A DNA stretch of 64,000 bases from Streptomyces typhae (GTDB lineage: Bacteria; Actinomycetota; Actinomycetes; Streptomycetales; Streptomycetaceae): positions 1 to 64,000 of the forward strand of contig NZ_WPNZ01000014.1 in the NCBI RefSeq assembly GCF_009755605.1, given 5' to 3'. Numbering within the stretch: the first letter of the stretch is position 1; the number at the start of each line of letters is the position of its first letter. Both the position numbers and the translations under genes were made by a program. Below are positions 32,431 to 40,181 of the stretch, one piece after another. The notes under the pieces are model-generated. The model did no database searches. It was not told where the DNA came from and saw nothing but the letters and a program-made list of their open reading frames with translations.

Positions 32431-32709
32431 TCAGCAGCCGCCGGCGACGGCCGGAATGATCGAGACGCCCGCGCCGTCCGGCGTCGCCGTCTCCAGGCCC
32501 TGCTCGAACCGCACGTCGTCGTCGTTGACGTACACGTTCACGAATCGCCGCAGCTTGCCCTGGTCGTCGAGCACCCGGGCGGCGATCCCGGCGTGGTTCT
32601 TCTCCAGATCGGCGATGACCTCACCCAGGGTCGCCCCCTCGGCGGCCACCTCGGCCTGCCCGCCGGTGTAGGTGCGCAGGATGGTGGGGATACGGACGTT
32701 GACGCTCAT
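32431..32709 (-). CDS. metO: Sulfur-carrier protein for homocysteine synthesis (MetO/CysO-like)
   Basis: A 92-residue ubiquitin-fold sulfur carrier of the MoaD/ThiS group (MSVNVRIPTILRTYTGGQAEV... YVNDDDVRFEQGL...GVSIIPAVAGGC). The C-terminus is AVAGGC, i.e. the active Gly-Gly has one extra Cys, so a protease of the JAMM type must trim it before the Gly can become a thiocarboxylate. It sits directly downstream of the threonine-synthase-like gene metM. In Streptomyces this pair was reported to convert O-phosphohomoserine to homocysteine with the thiocarboxylated carrier as sulfur donor. It could also serve CysM-type cysteine synthesis. GAGGTGAAA precedes the ATG. Confidence 0.88.
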   Translation of the reverse strand: MSVNVRIPTILRTYTGGQAEVAAEGATLGEVIADLEKNHAGIAARVLDDQGKLRRFVNVYVNDDDVRFEQGLETATPDGAGVSIIPAVAGGC

Positions 32710-32739
32710 GGGTTTCACCTCGGATGTACGGGGAGGGAT

Positions 32740-32815
32740 GCGCCCCGTAAGGGGCGCGGGGCTCTGACATTTGCGGCTCCGCCGCGTGGGCGCGACCAGC
32801 CACAACGGACCCGCG
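32740..32815. repeat. GCGCCCC-palindrome repeat between metM and metO
   Basis: GCGCCCCGTAAGGGGCGC forms a hairpin (32749-32766). Then comes GCGGCTCCGCCGCGTGGGCG and AGCCACAACGGACCCGC, a widely dispersed Streptomyces intergenic sequence. It may attenuate metO transcription. Confidence 0.7.
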
Positions 32816-32824
32816 GGAAAAGAA

Positions 32825-34168
32825 CTACCCGGCAAGCCCCGCGGAGCGGAACGCCTCAAGGCTGGGCGGAATGGTCGCCGTGGCCTGCGAAGTCTCGGCG
32901 ACAGCGTCGAGCGTCTTGAGCCCGTCCCCGGTGTTGAGCACCACCGTGGTGAGCGCGGGGTCGATGAGCCCGGCCTCGACCAGCTTGCGAGTGACGCCCA
33001 CGGTCACCCCGCCCGCCGTCTCGGCGAAGATCCCTTCCGTGCGGGCGAGAACCTTGATCGCGTCGACGACCTGCTCGTCGTTCACGTCCTCCACGGCACC
33101 GCCGGTGCGCCGCGCGATGTCCAGGACGTAGGGGCCGTCGGCCGGGTTGCCGATGGCGAGCGACTTGGCGATGGTGTTCGGCTTCTGCGGGCGGACCACG
33201 TCCTGCCCGGCCTTGAACGCGGCCGACACCGGCGAGCAGCCCTCCGCCTGGGCACCGAAGATCTTGTACGGCTTGTCCTCGACCAGGCCGAGCGCGATCA
33301 GCTCCTTCAGGCCCTTGTCGATCTTCGTGAGCTGGGAGCCCGAGGCGATCGGGATGACCAGCTGGTCCGGGATCACCCAGCCCAGCTGCTCGCAGATCTC
33401 GTACGCGAGGGTCTTGGAGCCCTCGCCGTAGTACGGCCGCAGGTTGACGTTCACGAAGCCCCAGCCCTCGCCCAGCGGGTCGCCGATGAGCTCGGAGCAG
33501 AAGCGGTTCACGTCGTCGTAGTTGCCCTCGATGCCGACGAGCTCGCCGCCGTACACCGCGGCCATGACGACCTTGCCCTGCTCCAGGTCGTGCGGGATGA
33601 ACACGCAGGAGCGGAAGCCCGCCCGGGCGGCGGCGGCGCCGACGGCACCGGCGAGGTTGCCCGTGGAGGAGCAGGACAGGGTGGTGAAGCCGAAGGCGCG
33701 CGCCGCTTCGAGCGCCTGCGCGACGACGCGGTCCTTGAAGGAGTGCGTGGGGTTGCCCGAGTCGTCCTTGACGAACAGCTTGCCCGGCTCGACGCCGATC
33801 TCGCGGGCGAGGTTGTCGGCCTTGACGAGCTTGGTCCAGCCCGGGTTGAGGTTCGGCTTGTCGGCCACGTCTGCGGGGACCGGGAGCAGCGGGGCGTACC
33901 GCCAGATGTTGGCCGGGCCGGACTCGATCTTCGCGCGCAGGGCCTCCGGGTCGCCGAGCGGCAGGTCGTAGGCGACTTCGAGGGGGCCGAAACACTCGGC
34001 GCAGGCGAAGATCGGGCCGAGGTCGAAGCGGGTTCCGCACTCGCGGCAGGAGAGCCCGGACGCGGGGCCGAGGTCGACGGTCCCGGAGGGAGCGGCGGTC
34101 CCGGAAGCAGGGGTCCCAGCAGCGGAGGTCCCGGAAGCGGCGGAGGTTTCGACAGTCTGCACAGCCAT
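32825..34168 (-). CDS. metM: Threonine synthase-like PLP enzyme MetM (O-phosphohomoserine to homocysteine)
   Basis: A 447-residue fold-type II PLP enzyme. An N-terminal zinc-ribbon-like CRECGTRF...CAECFGPL (about 45-70) is followed by the PLP Lys motif DSGNPTHSFKDRV (about 140-152), STGN, and GIEGNYDDVNRFC, all threonine-synthase family marks. It is controlled by a SAM riboswitch and followed by a sulfur-carrier gene; both fit methionine rather than threonine synthesis. In Streptomyces such a gene (metM) was reported to make homocysteine from O-phosphohomoserine and thiocarboxylated MetO. Plain threonine synthase remains possible. The ATG at 34168 is chosen with GAAAGGG upstream; the upstream frame lies in the riboswitch. 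Confidence 0.88.
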   Translation of the reverse strand: MAVQTVETSAASGTSAAGTPASGTAAPSGTVDLGPASGLSCRECGTRFDLGPIFACAECFGPLEVAYDLPLGDPEALRAKIESGPANIWRYAPLLPVPADVADKPNLNPGWTKLVKADNLAREIGVEPGKLFVKDDSGNPTHSFKDRVVAQALEAARAFGFTTLSCSSTGNLAGAVGAAAARAGFRSCVFIPHDLEQGKVVMAAVYGGELVGIEGNYDDVNRFCSELIGDPLGEGWGFVNVNLRPYYGEGSKTLAYEICEQLGWVIPDQLVIPIASGSQLTKIDKGLKELIALGLVEDKPYKIFGAQAEGCSPVSAAFKAGQDVVRPQKPNTIAKSLAIGNPADGPYVLDIARRTGGAVEDVNDEQVVDAIKVLARTEGIFAETAGGVTVGVTRKLVEAGLIDPALTTVVLNTGDGLKTLDAVAETSQATATIPPSLEAFRSAGLAG

Positions 34169-34187
34169 GGAGGCGAGGCCCTTTCTC

Positions 34188-34344
34188 CTCATCTTCCTCG
34201 CGACGCATCTCGCCGCGAGACGGAATTGGCACCTTCCCGAGCCGGGAGCCCCGCGACGCGTGATCCGATGGATCGCGTACGAGACCGACTGGGTGGTTGC
34301 CGGGGCTTCAACGGGCCGTATCCCTCTGCCCCTCTGGATGAGCG
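34188..34344 (-). promoter_or_regulatory. SAM-I (S-box) riboswitch upstream of metM
   Basis: On the minus strand: P1 5' strand CTCATC (34342-34337), CAGAGGGGCAGAGGGA, ACGGCCCGTTGAAGCCCCGG, CAACC, a long P3, then GGTGCCAATTCC and P1 3' strand GATGAG (34193-34188). These match the S-box conserved core (GAGGGA, TGAAGCCCGGCAACC, GGTGCnAATTCC) closely. P1 3' shares its last bases with GAGGAG ahead of the metM start, so ligand-stabilised P1 can hide the ribosome site. Expected effect: repression by SAM. Confidence 0.93.
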
Positions 34345-34499
34345 GTATGGCGCCGGACGGAGAACGCCCGGGGCGTTTGTGACGCGACGGCCACCGACAT
34401 GCGATGGTCATGCGCGTTGTTCAAGACTGTAACCGAAGCCCTGGACGCTTGAGATAGTCGTCCGAGGCGCGAGATGCATCACAACCGGGAGGACCGCGC

Positions 34500-35444
34500 G
34501 TGCTGGAAGAGGTCGAGCGCTGGCTGAGCAGGCGTTCCTGGACCGTCGCCGATCGCCCCCTCCCCGCCCTCCTGGCCGCCAAACGGGCCGCGGGCACCTC
34601 GGTGAGCGTGGTCCTGCCCGCGCTCGACGAGGAGGAGACCGTCGGCGCCATCGTGGCCGAAATCCGCCGCGCGCTGATGCAGCGGATACCGCTGGTCGAT
34701 GAACTGGTGGTGATCGATTCCGGTTCCACCGACCGCACCGCCGAGGTCGCCGCGGCCGCCGGCGCCCGGGTCGTGCACCGGGACGAGGTCCTGCCGCGGC
34801 TGCCCGCGCTGCCCGGCAAGGGCGAGGTCCTGTGGCGTTCGCTCCTGGTCACCCGCGGTGACGTCGTCGCGTTCGTCGACGCGGACCTGAAGGAGTTCTC
34901 GGCCGACTTCGTCTCCGGCATCGTGGGGCCGCTCCTCACCGAACCCGACGTGGACTTCGTGAAGGCGATGTACGACCGGCCCCTCGGCACGGCGGCGGGA
35001 CAGGGCGGCCGGGTCACCGAGCTGATGGCGCGCCCGCTTCTGAACATGCACTGGCCGCAGCTCGCCGGGTTCGTGCAGCCCCTCGGCGGCGAGTACGCGG
35101 CCCGCAGGTCGCTCCTGGAGCGCCTGCCCTTCCCCGTCGGGTACGGGGTCGAGCTCGGCCTGCTCGTGGACGCCCTGCACACCGTGGGCCTGGACGCCCT
35201 CGCGCAGGTCGACGTCGGGGTGCGCGTCCACCGCCACCAGGACGGGCAGGCCCTCGGGCGGATGGCGGCGGCGATCTACCGCACCGCGCAGCTGCGGCTC
35301 GCCCGCGCCCATCTCGTCCGCCCCGAGCTGACCCAGTTCGTCCGCGGCGAGCACGGCTTCGAGCCGCGGACGCACCCCGTGGACACGGAGGAGCGGCAGC
35401 CGATGGGGGAGGTCGCGGAGTACGCGCGGCGGCGGGTGGCCTGA
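34500..35444 (+). CDS. gpgS: Glucosyl-3-phosphoglycerate synthase (GT2/GT81)
   Basis: A 314-residue soluble glycosyltransferase: SVVLPALDEEETVGAIVAEIRR (nucleotide-binding start), VVIDSGSTDRTAEVAAAAGA, and the metal motif FVDADLKEF. LNMHWPQLAGFVQPLGGEYAARR and YGVELGLLVD are conserved in GpgS, which makes glucosyl-3-phosphoglycerate from a nucleotide glucose and 3-phosphoglycerate, the first step of methylglucose lipopolysaccharide or glucosylglycerate pathways. Here it precedes otsA/otsB, suggesting an osmolyte theme. GTG start at 34500 with GGGAGG upstream. Divergent from the metM riboswitch leader. Confidence 0.9.
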   Translation: MLEEVERWLSRRSWTVADRPLPALLAAKRAAGTSVSVVLPALDEEETVGAIVAEIRRALMQRIPLVDELVVIDSGSTDRTAEVAAAAGARVVHRDEVLPRLPALPGKGEVLWRSLLVTRGDVVAFVDADLKEFSADFVSGIVGPLLTEPDVDFVKAMYDRPLGTAAGQGGRVTELMARPLLNMHWPQLAGFVQPLGGEYAARRSLLERLPFPVGYGVELGLLVDALHTVGLDALAQVDVGVRVHRHQDGQALGRMAAAIYRTAQLRLARAHLVRPELTQFVRGEHGFEPRTHPVDTEERQPMGEVAEYARRRVA

Positions 35445-35600
35445 GGGGCCCTTGGGCCGGGTGGCCTGAGGGGCGGGCGTTCGGGCCGGGTGGCCCGAGA
35501 GGCCGGGGCCGTGCGGCGGGGGCCTGCGGGGCCGGTGGCCCGAGCAGGTGGTTCGCCGTCCGTACGTTTGAGCGTTTCCGTCAGCGGCTAGGTTCGCCTC
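35445..35600. repeat. GTGGCCTGAGG repeat spacer
   Basis: Four variants of GGGTGGCCTGAGGGGC / GGTGGCCCGAG recur between gpgS and otsA. No gene. The otsA promoter is likely near GTTTGAGCGTTTCCG (about 35567-35582) but I cannot define it. Confidence 0.6.
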
Positions 35601-37007
35601 ATGGTCTCCGCGCAGGCAGCCGCCCAGATCCTCGTCGCGTCCAACCGCGGCCCGGTGACGTACTCCGTCGGTGACGACGGGACCCTCGACGCCAGACGTG
35701 GCGGCGGCGGGCTCGTCTCCGGGCTCAGCGCCATCGGCGACGAGGCCGAGGCCCTGTGGGTGTGCTCGGCGCTCGGCGACGGCGACCGGGAGGCCGTGCG
35801 GCGCGGGGTCGGCGAACCGGGCGTGCGCATGCTCGACATCGACGCCGCCGTGCACGCCGACGCGTACAACGGCATCGCGAACTCGGTCCTGTGGTTCGTG
35901 CACCACATGCTGTACCAGACGCCTCTCGAACCCGCCTTCGGGCCGGAGTTCCGGGCCCAGTGGGCTGCGTACGAGACCTACAACCGGGCCTTCGCCGAGG
36001 CCCTCGCCCAGGAGGCGGCGCCGGGCGCGGCCGTCCTCGTGCAGGACTACCACCTGACGCTGGTGCCCGGCATGCTCCGCGAGCTCCGCGACGACCTGCG
36101 CATCGGGCACTTCTCCCACACGCCCTGGGCGCCCGTCGACTACTTCCGGCTGCTGCCCGACGACATCGCCGAGCAGATCCTGCGCGGCATGCTCGGCGCG
36201 GACCGGCTCGGGTTCCTCACCGGGCGGTGGGCCGACGCCTTCACCGACTGCTGCGTGGCGCTCCTCGGCGGTACGACGGGCACGCGCATCGGCGTGCACG
36301 GGCTCGGGGCCGACGCGGACTTCCTGCGGGAGCGGTCACGTCGGGACGACGCCGAGGAGCGGCTCGCGGCGCTGCGGGAGCAGATCGGCACGGACCCCGA
36401 GGGAGCGGACCGGAAGGTCATCGTCCGGGTGGACCGCACCGAGCTGTCCAAGAACATCGTGCGCGGCCTGCACGCCTACCGGCAGCTCCTCGACGAGCGG
36501 CCGGAGTGGCACGAGCGGGTGGTGCACGTGGCGTTCGCCTACCCCTCGCGGCAGGACCTCGCCGTCTACCGCGACTACACGGCGGAGGTCTCGCGCGTCG
36601 CCGAAGCCATCAACTCCGCCTACGGCACGCCCTCCTGGACGCCCGTCATCCTGCACGTCAAGGACGACTTCGCGCGCTCACTCGCCGCGTACCGGCTCGC
36701 CGACGTCGCCCTCGTCAACCCCATCCGGGACGGCATGAACCTGGTCGCCAAGGAGGTGCCGGTCGTCTCCGACGAGGGGTGCGCGCTGGTGCTCTCCCGC
36801 GAGGCGGGCGCGTACGCGGAGCTGGGCGAGGACGCGATCACCGTGAACCCGTACGACGTGTCGGGCACCGCCGCGGCGCTCCACGAAGCGCTCACGATGC
36901 CTCCCGAGGAGCGGGCGGAACGCACCAAGCGCCTGGCCGCCGCCGCCACCGCCCTCCCCCCGACCCAATGGTTCCTGGCCCAACTCCACGCCTTGACCCC
37001 AAACTGA
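35601..37007 (+). CDS. otsA: Alpha,alpha-trehalose-phosphate synthase
   Basis: A 468-residue GT20 enzyme that joins UDP/GDP-glucose and glucose-6-phosphate to trehalose-6-phosphate. Family marks: SNRGPVTYSV, GGGGLVSGL, VQDYHLTLVPGMLRE, GHFSHTPWAPVDYF, VDRTELSKNIVRGLHAY, HVAFAYPSR and the phosphate-binding NPIRDGMNLVAKE. HTPWAP instead of the common HTPFPS is usual in actinobacteria. Length is normal. otsB lies downstream on the opposite strand past a repeat island, so the two enzymes are convergent. The ATG at 35601 follows a short weak site. Confidence 0.95.
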   Translation: MVSAQAAAQILVASNRGPVTYSVGDDGTLDARRGGGGLVSGLSAIGDEAEALWVCSALGDGDREAVRRGVGEPGVRMLDIDAAVHADAYNGIANSVLWFVHHMLYQTPLEPAFGPEFRAQWAAYETYNRAFAEALAQEAAPGAAVLVQDYHLTLVPGMLRELRDDLRIGHFSHTPWAPVDYFRLLPDDIAEQILRGMLGADRLGFLTGRWADAFTDCCVALLGGTTGTRIGVHGLGADADFLRERSRRDDAEERLAALREQIGTDPEGADRKVIVRVDRTELSKNIVRGLHAYRQLLDERPEWHERVVHVAFAYPSRQDLAVYRDYTAEVSRVAEAINSAYGTPSWTPVILHVKDDFARSLAAYRLADVALVNPIRDGMNLVAKEVPVVSDEGCALVLSREAGAYAELGEDAITVNPYDVSGTAAALHEALTMPPEERAERTKRLAAAATALPPTQWFLAQLHALTPN

Positions 37008-37400
37008 CCCCACAACTGCCCCCCGCTCCGCGGGGGTCTCTCCCACCCACCCACCCTTTACCCAGGGGGAACTTTCTCCCGCCCTGGTCGAGCGCCCCGC
37101 CCCCGCTGCGGCCCCGGGGAACTCGCTCCCGCCCCGGGGACGTGCTCCCGCCCCAGGGACTCGCTCCCGCCCCGGGGAACCGCCCGGCCAGGCCGCACCC
37201 GCCCTTCGCCCGGCTGCGCCCGCCGCCCCCGCCGTGGGCAACTGCTCCGCCAGGACACGCCCGACCCCGACGGCGCCCGCCGCCCACACTGTGGACAACT
37301 GGCCCACCAGGACACGCCCCCCCGCCGACGGCGCCCGCCGCCCCCACTGTGGGCAACTGGTCCGCCAGGGGCGGAACGGGTGGGCACAGCCCCGGCCTAC
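37008..37400. repeat. Repeat island 1 after otsA
   Basis: GCCCCGGGGAACTCGCTCCC-type copies (about 37100-37185) are followed by three ~60-base tandem copies containing CTGTGGGCAACTGGTCCGCC-like cores (about 37225-37370). The last joins the inverted copy of the 15797 element (37347-37390). No gene; it separates convergent otsA and otsB. Confidence 0.75.
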
Positions 37401-37439
37401 GGCACCTGTGATGTGGGCGGAGGGGCACGGCGAAGCACG

Positions 37440-37577
37440 ACCAGCGGTCAGGTCACGGCCTACGGTCAGGCCACGTCAGGTCAGGCCACGTCAGGCCACG
37501 TCAGGTCCAGGTCAGGTCACTGCCGACGGCCAGACCAGGCCAGGTCAAGCCCGGCCAAGCCCCACGGCCAGGTCAAT
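37440..37577. repeat. AGGTCAGGCCACGTC short repeats (repeat island 2)
   Basis: Ten or so spaced copies of GGTCA, with longer repeats GGTCAGGCCACGTCA, GTCAGGTCACG and GGCCAGGTCA. It lies directly downstream of the otsB 3' end, so may form a mixed terminator for the convergent genes. Confidence 0.75.
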
Positions 37578-38426
37578 TCAGGTCAGCGCGGAGGCGAGAC
37601 CCGCCAGGAGGGCGACCACGGCGCCGGGACCGTCGACGACGAGGTCGGCACGGTCCGCGAGCTCAGTGACCTCCGCACTGCCACTGCACACAAGCAACCC
37701 CCGAACATCCCCACCCAACCGCAACTTGTCCACGGCAGCAAAAGCAGGCAGATCCCCAAGATCGTCCCCCGCGTACAGCACGGACTCGGCCCCCACCTCC
37801 CGCACGTAGTCGACGAGGGCAACCCCCTTGTCCACCCCGGGCGGCCGAAGTTCGAGAACGAGCCGCCCCGGCTCGACGATCAGCCCGTGCCGAGCGGCCA
37901 GCTCCCCGAGCGGCCCCCGCAACTCCTCGAACGCCGCCTGCGGATCCCGCGCCCGCCGCGTGTGCACGGCGACGGCCCGCCCCTTCTCCTCGATCCAGGT
38001 CCCGCGCCACGCCCCGATCGCGTCCAGGAACCCGGGCAGCTCGGCCCGTGCCCCCGCCACCCCCGGATGCTCCTCGGCGGCCTGCACGGTCGCGCTGACG
38101 GCGTCCCACCGCTCGGCCCCGTAGTGCCCGAGAACGACGAGCCGCTCAAGACCGGGGACACCCGCGAGACCCCCGTAGCGGACGGCGACACCGGCGGGCC
38201 GCCCGGTGACGACGGCCACGGAACACACCCTCGGCGCGAGCGCGGCAAGCGCGGGCACCGCGTCGGGGTGCGCCCGCGCCTGCTCGGGATCGGGCACGAT
38301 CGGCGCGAGCGTACCGTCGAAGTCGAGGGCGATCACGGCCCGTTCGGGCCGGGCCAGGATCGCGGCGAGTCCGTCGCGCCCGGCGGGCGTCAGCGGCTGC
38401 GGCAGGGATTGCGTCGGGTCACCCAT
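37578..38426 (-). CDS. otsB: Trehalose-6-phosphate phosphatase
   Basis: A 282-residue HAD phosphatase: nucleophile motif VIALDFDGTLAPIV near residues 31-44, a conserved Ser/Thr motif VVTGRPAG, Lys in ELRPPGVDKGVAL, and motif IV AGDDLGDLPAF. It completes trehalose synthesis from OtsA product. Length is normal for the family. It ends close to repeat island 2 and is followed after 16 bases by a DUF3263 gene upstream (38443), which lies on the same strand, so the two may be one unit. The ATG at 38426 has no obvious site; it begins MGDPTQSLPQPL. Confidence 0.93.
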   Translation of the reverse strand: MGDPTQSLPQPLTPAGRDGLAAILARPERAVIALDFDGTLAPIVPDPEQARAHPDAVPALAALAPRVCSVAVVTGRPAGVAVRYGGLAGVPGLERLVVLGHYGAERWDAVSATVQAAEEHPGVAGARAELPGFLDAIGAWRGTWIEEKGRAVAVHTRRARDPQAAFEELRGPLGELAARHGLIVEPGRLVLELRPPGVDKGVALVDYVREVGAESVLYAGDDLGDLPAFAAVDKLRLGGDVRGLLVCSGSAEVTELADRADLVVDGPGAVVALLAGLASALT

Positions 38427-38442
38427 GGGCCAGACCTTAGCC

Positions 38443-38679
38443 CTAACGCTCGCCGCGCCGCGCCTGCCGGACCCGCCGCAGCCGGTTCACGGTGACCGGA
38501 TCGTGGGCCAGGGCACGCTCGTCGTCGAGCAGCGCGTTCAGGATCTGGTAGTAGCGGACCGGGGCGAGCCCCAGCTCCTCCCGGATGGCCCGCTCCTTGG
38601 CGCCGGGCCCGGCCCAGTTCCGCCGCTCCAGGGCGAGCACCGCCCTGGCCCGCTCGGACAGCGTGTGATCGTCCGTCAT
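38443..38679 (-). CDS. DUF3263 protein
   Basis: A 78-residue protein of the DUF3263 family: SERARAVLALERRNWAGPGAKERAIREELGLAPVRYYQILNALLDDERALAHDPVTVNRLRR. The helical middle resembles a winged helix. It is a conserved small actinobacterial protein often beside trehalose genes. Its role is unknown; DNA binding is possible. The ATG at 38679 is chosen over a GTG at 38688, neither with a strong ribosome site. Seventeen bases from otsB in the same direction, so co-transcription is likely. Confidence 0.85.
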   Translation of the reverse strand: MTDDHTLSERARAVLALERRNWAGPGAKERAIREELGLAPVRYYQILNALLDDERALAHDPVTVNRLRRVRQARRGER

Positions 38680-38709
38680 GACGACCACGCTAACCCCGGC
38701 CGCGCCGGG

Positions 38710-39981
38710 TCACCGCGCGTTCTCCTCCGCGCGGGCCTTCGCCTCGATCTGGCCGAGGATCGCCTCCGGGTTGCCGTTCTCGTCGACGGTCTTGCCGATG
38801 TACTTCTTGACCTGCACGGACACCTGCGCCCACGACGTCTTGTCGACCGGGTAGAGCTGCGAGGCGGGCAGTTCCTCCAGGAACTGGCCGAGCTTCTCGG
38901 AGTCCTCCTTGTCCTCCGACATCGCCTGCGACGCGGACGTCGTGACGGGCAGCAGGTCGTACTCGCGCGAGAAGTCGAGGACGTTCTCGGTGCTGTAGAC
39001 GAAGTTGAGGAACTCGCCGACCTCCTTGCGGTGGCCGTTCTGCTTGAAGGCCATCATCCAGTCGGCGACACCCATCGTGGACTGGGCCTTGCCGTTGATG
39101 CCGGGCATCGGCACCATCCCGTACTTCAGGCCCTTCTTCGCCGCCATCTGCATCAGGGTGGGGTGCCCGTTGAGCATGCCGACGTCACCGCGGGTGAAGG
39201 CCGCGAAGGCCTCGGCGCGGTTCAGCTTGCCGGGCTGCGTCGGACCGGTGAGGCCCTTGCCGACCAGCTCGTCCTTCAGCCACTTGAAGGTCGTCACATT
39301 GGTCTTGGCGTCGATGTCGTACGAGCCGACGTTGTCGGTGTAGCCGCCGCCCCCGCTGAGCAGCCACTGCATCGTCTCGGCCTGCGCCTCCTCCGGGCCG
39401 AGCGGCAGCGCGTAGGGGATCTTCACTCCGCGCGCCTTCAGCTTCTGCGCGGCGGCCTGCAGCTCGGACCAGCTCTCCGGCGGCTCGATGCCGGCGCTCT
39501 TGAAGAGCTTCTCGTTGAAGAACAGCAGGCGCGTGGACGCGGCGAACGGCATCCCGTACTGCACCCGGTTCACCTCGCCGGCCTTGGAGAGCGGGGCGAG
39601 GAAGTCGGCCTGGGTGGGGATGGAGAGCAGGTCGTCGGCGCTGTACAGCTTGTCCTGCGCGGCGTAGTCGGCGTAGGCGCCGATCTGGGCGAGGTCGGGG
39701 GCCTTCCCGTCCTCCACCATCTCCTTGACCTCGCGGTCGACGTCCGTCCAGGGCAGGACGGTCACATCGATCTTGATGCCCGGGTGCTCGGCCTCGAACT
39801 TCTTCGACAGCGCGTCCCAGTACTTCTTGGACGAGTTGGCCGAGGAGTCGCCGTAGTCCGCGGCCACGAGCTCCAGGGTGACGTCACCGGAGTCGCCGGA
39901 GCCACCGCTACAGCCGGCGAGCAGTGCCGTCATGCTCAGCGCGGCCACCGCCGCGGTCAGACCTGTCACGCGCCGCTGCAC
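38710..39981 (-). CDS. Extracellular sugar-binding lipoprotein (ABC transporter)
   Basis: A 423-residue solute-binding protein. Signal peptide with lipobox LLAGC (about 20-24: MTALLAGCSGGSG), then a family 1 binding fold with HPGIKIDVTVLPWTDVDREVKE, LAQIGAYADYAAQDKLYS, PFAASTRLLFFNEKLFKSAG and FLNFVYSTENVLDFSREYDLLPVT. It resembles the carbohydrate-uptake group that includes the GlcNAc and chitobiose binders. No permease or ATPase gene lies in the window, so partners are elsewhere or shared (MsiK-type ATPase is common in Streptomyces). A DasR-like dre site lies 60 bases upstream, shared with the divergent SIS gene, suggesting amino-sugar uptake. Confidence 0.92.
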   Translation of the reverse strand: MQRRVTGLTAAVAALSMTALLAGCSGGSGDSGDVTLELVAADYGDSSANSSKKYWDALSKKFEAEHPGIKIDVTVLPWTDVDREVKEMVEDGKAPDLAQIGAYADYAAQDKLYSADDLLSIPTQADFLAPLSKAGEVNRVQYGMPFAASTRLLFFNEKLFKSAGIEPPESWSELQAAAQKLKARGVKIPYALPLGPEEAQAETMQWLLSGGGGYTDNVGSYDIDAKTNVTTFKWLKDELVGKGLTGPTQPGKLNRAEAFAAFTRGDVGMLNGHPTLMQMAAKKGLKYGMVPMPGINGKAQSTMGVADWMMAFKQNGHRKEVGEFLNFVYSTENVLDFSREYDLLPVTTSASQAMSEDKEDSEKLGQFLEELPASQLYPVDKTSWAQVSVQVKKYIGKTVDENGNPEAILGQIEAKARAEENAR

Positions 39982-40040
39982 TGCTGTTTCCCACCCTCGT
40001 CGTTCCTGGCCGAACTGCGAGTTTCCCTCGCGTCCCGATA

Positions 40041-40056
40041 CAAGGTCTACACCACA
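40041..40056. promoter_or_regulatory. DasR-like operator (dre) between the lipoprotein and SIS genes
   Basis: CAAGGTCTACACCACA matches the dre consensus ACTGGTCTAGACCACT at 11 of 16 positions, with the core GGTCTA and ACCAC intact. It lies 60 bases from the lipoprotein start and about 125 from the SIS start. Confidence 0.7.
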
Positions 40057-40181
40057 CGCGTATCACTTCTGCAACGGCCTTGGCTTATTGCAGGGGCCAC
40101 GTACGCCTGCTAAGCACTCCCCTGCACCCGCCACACCGCACCGCACACCGCAACTCCCGCACCCGCAAGGAGCCTTGGCGC

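Noticed and set aside
32268..32459. Small plus-strand open frame in the hairpin region
   Set aside because: Its codons fall across perfect hairpins and it shows no family or ribosome site; better explained as structured RNA.
37200..37390. CRISPR-like array
   Set aside because: The tandem copies are about 60 bases, imperfect, only three in number and lack regular unique spacers; no cas genes are near.
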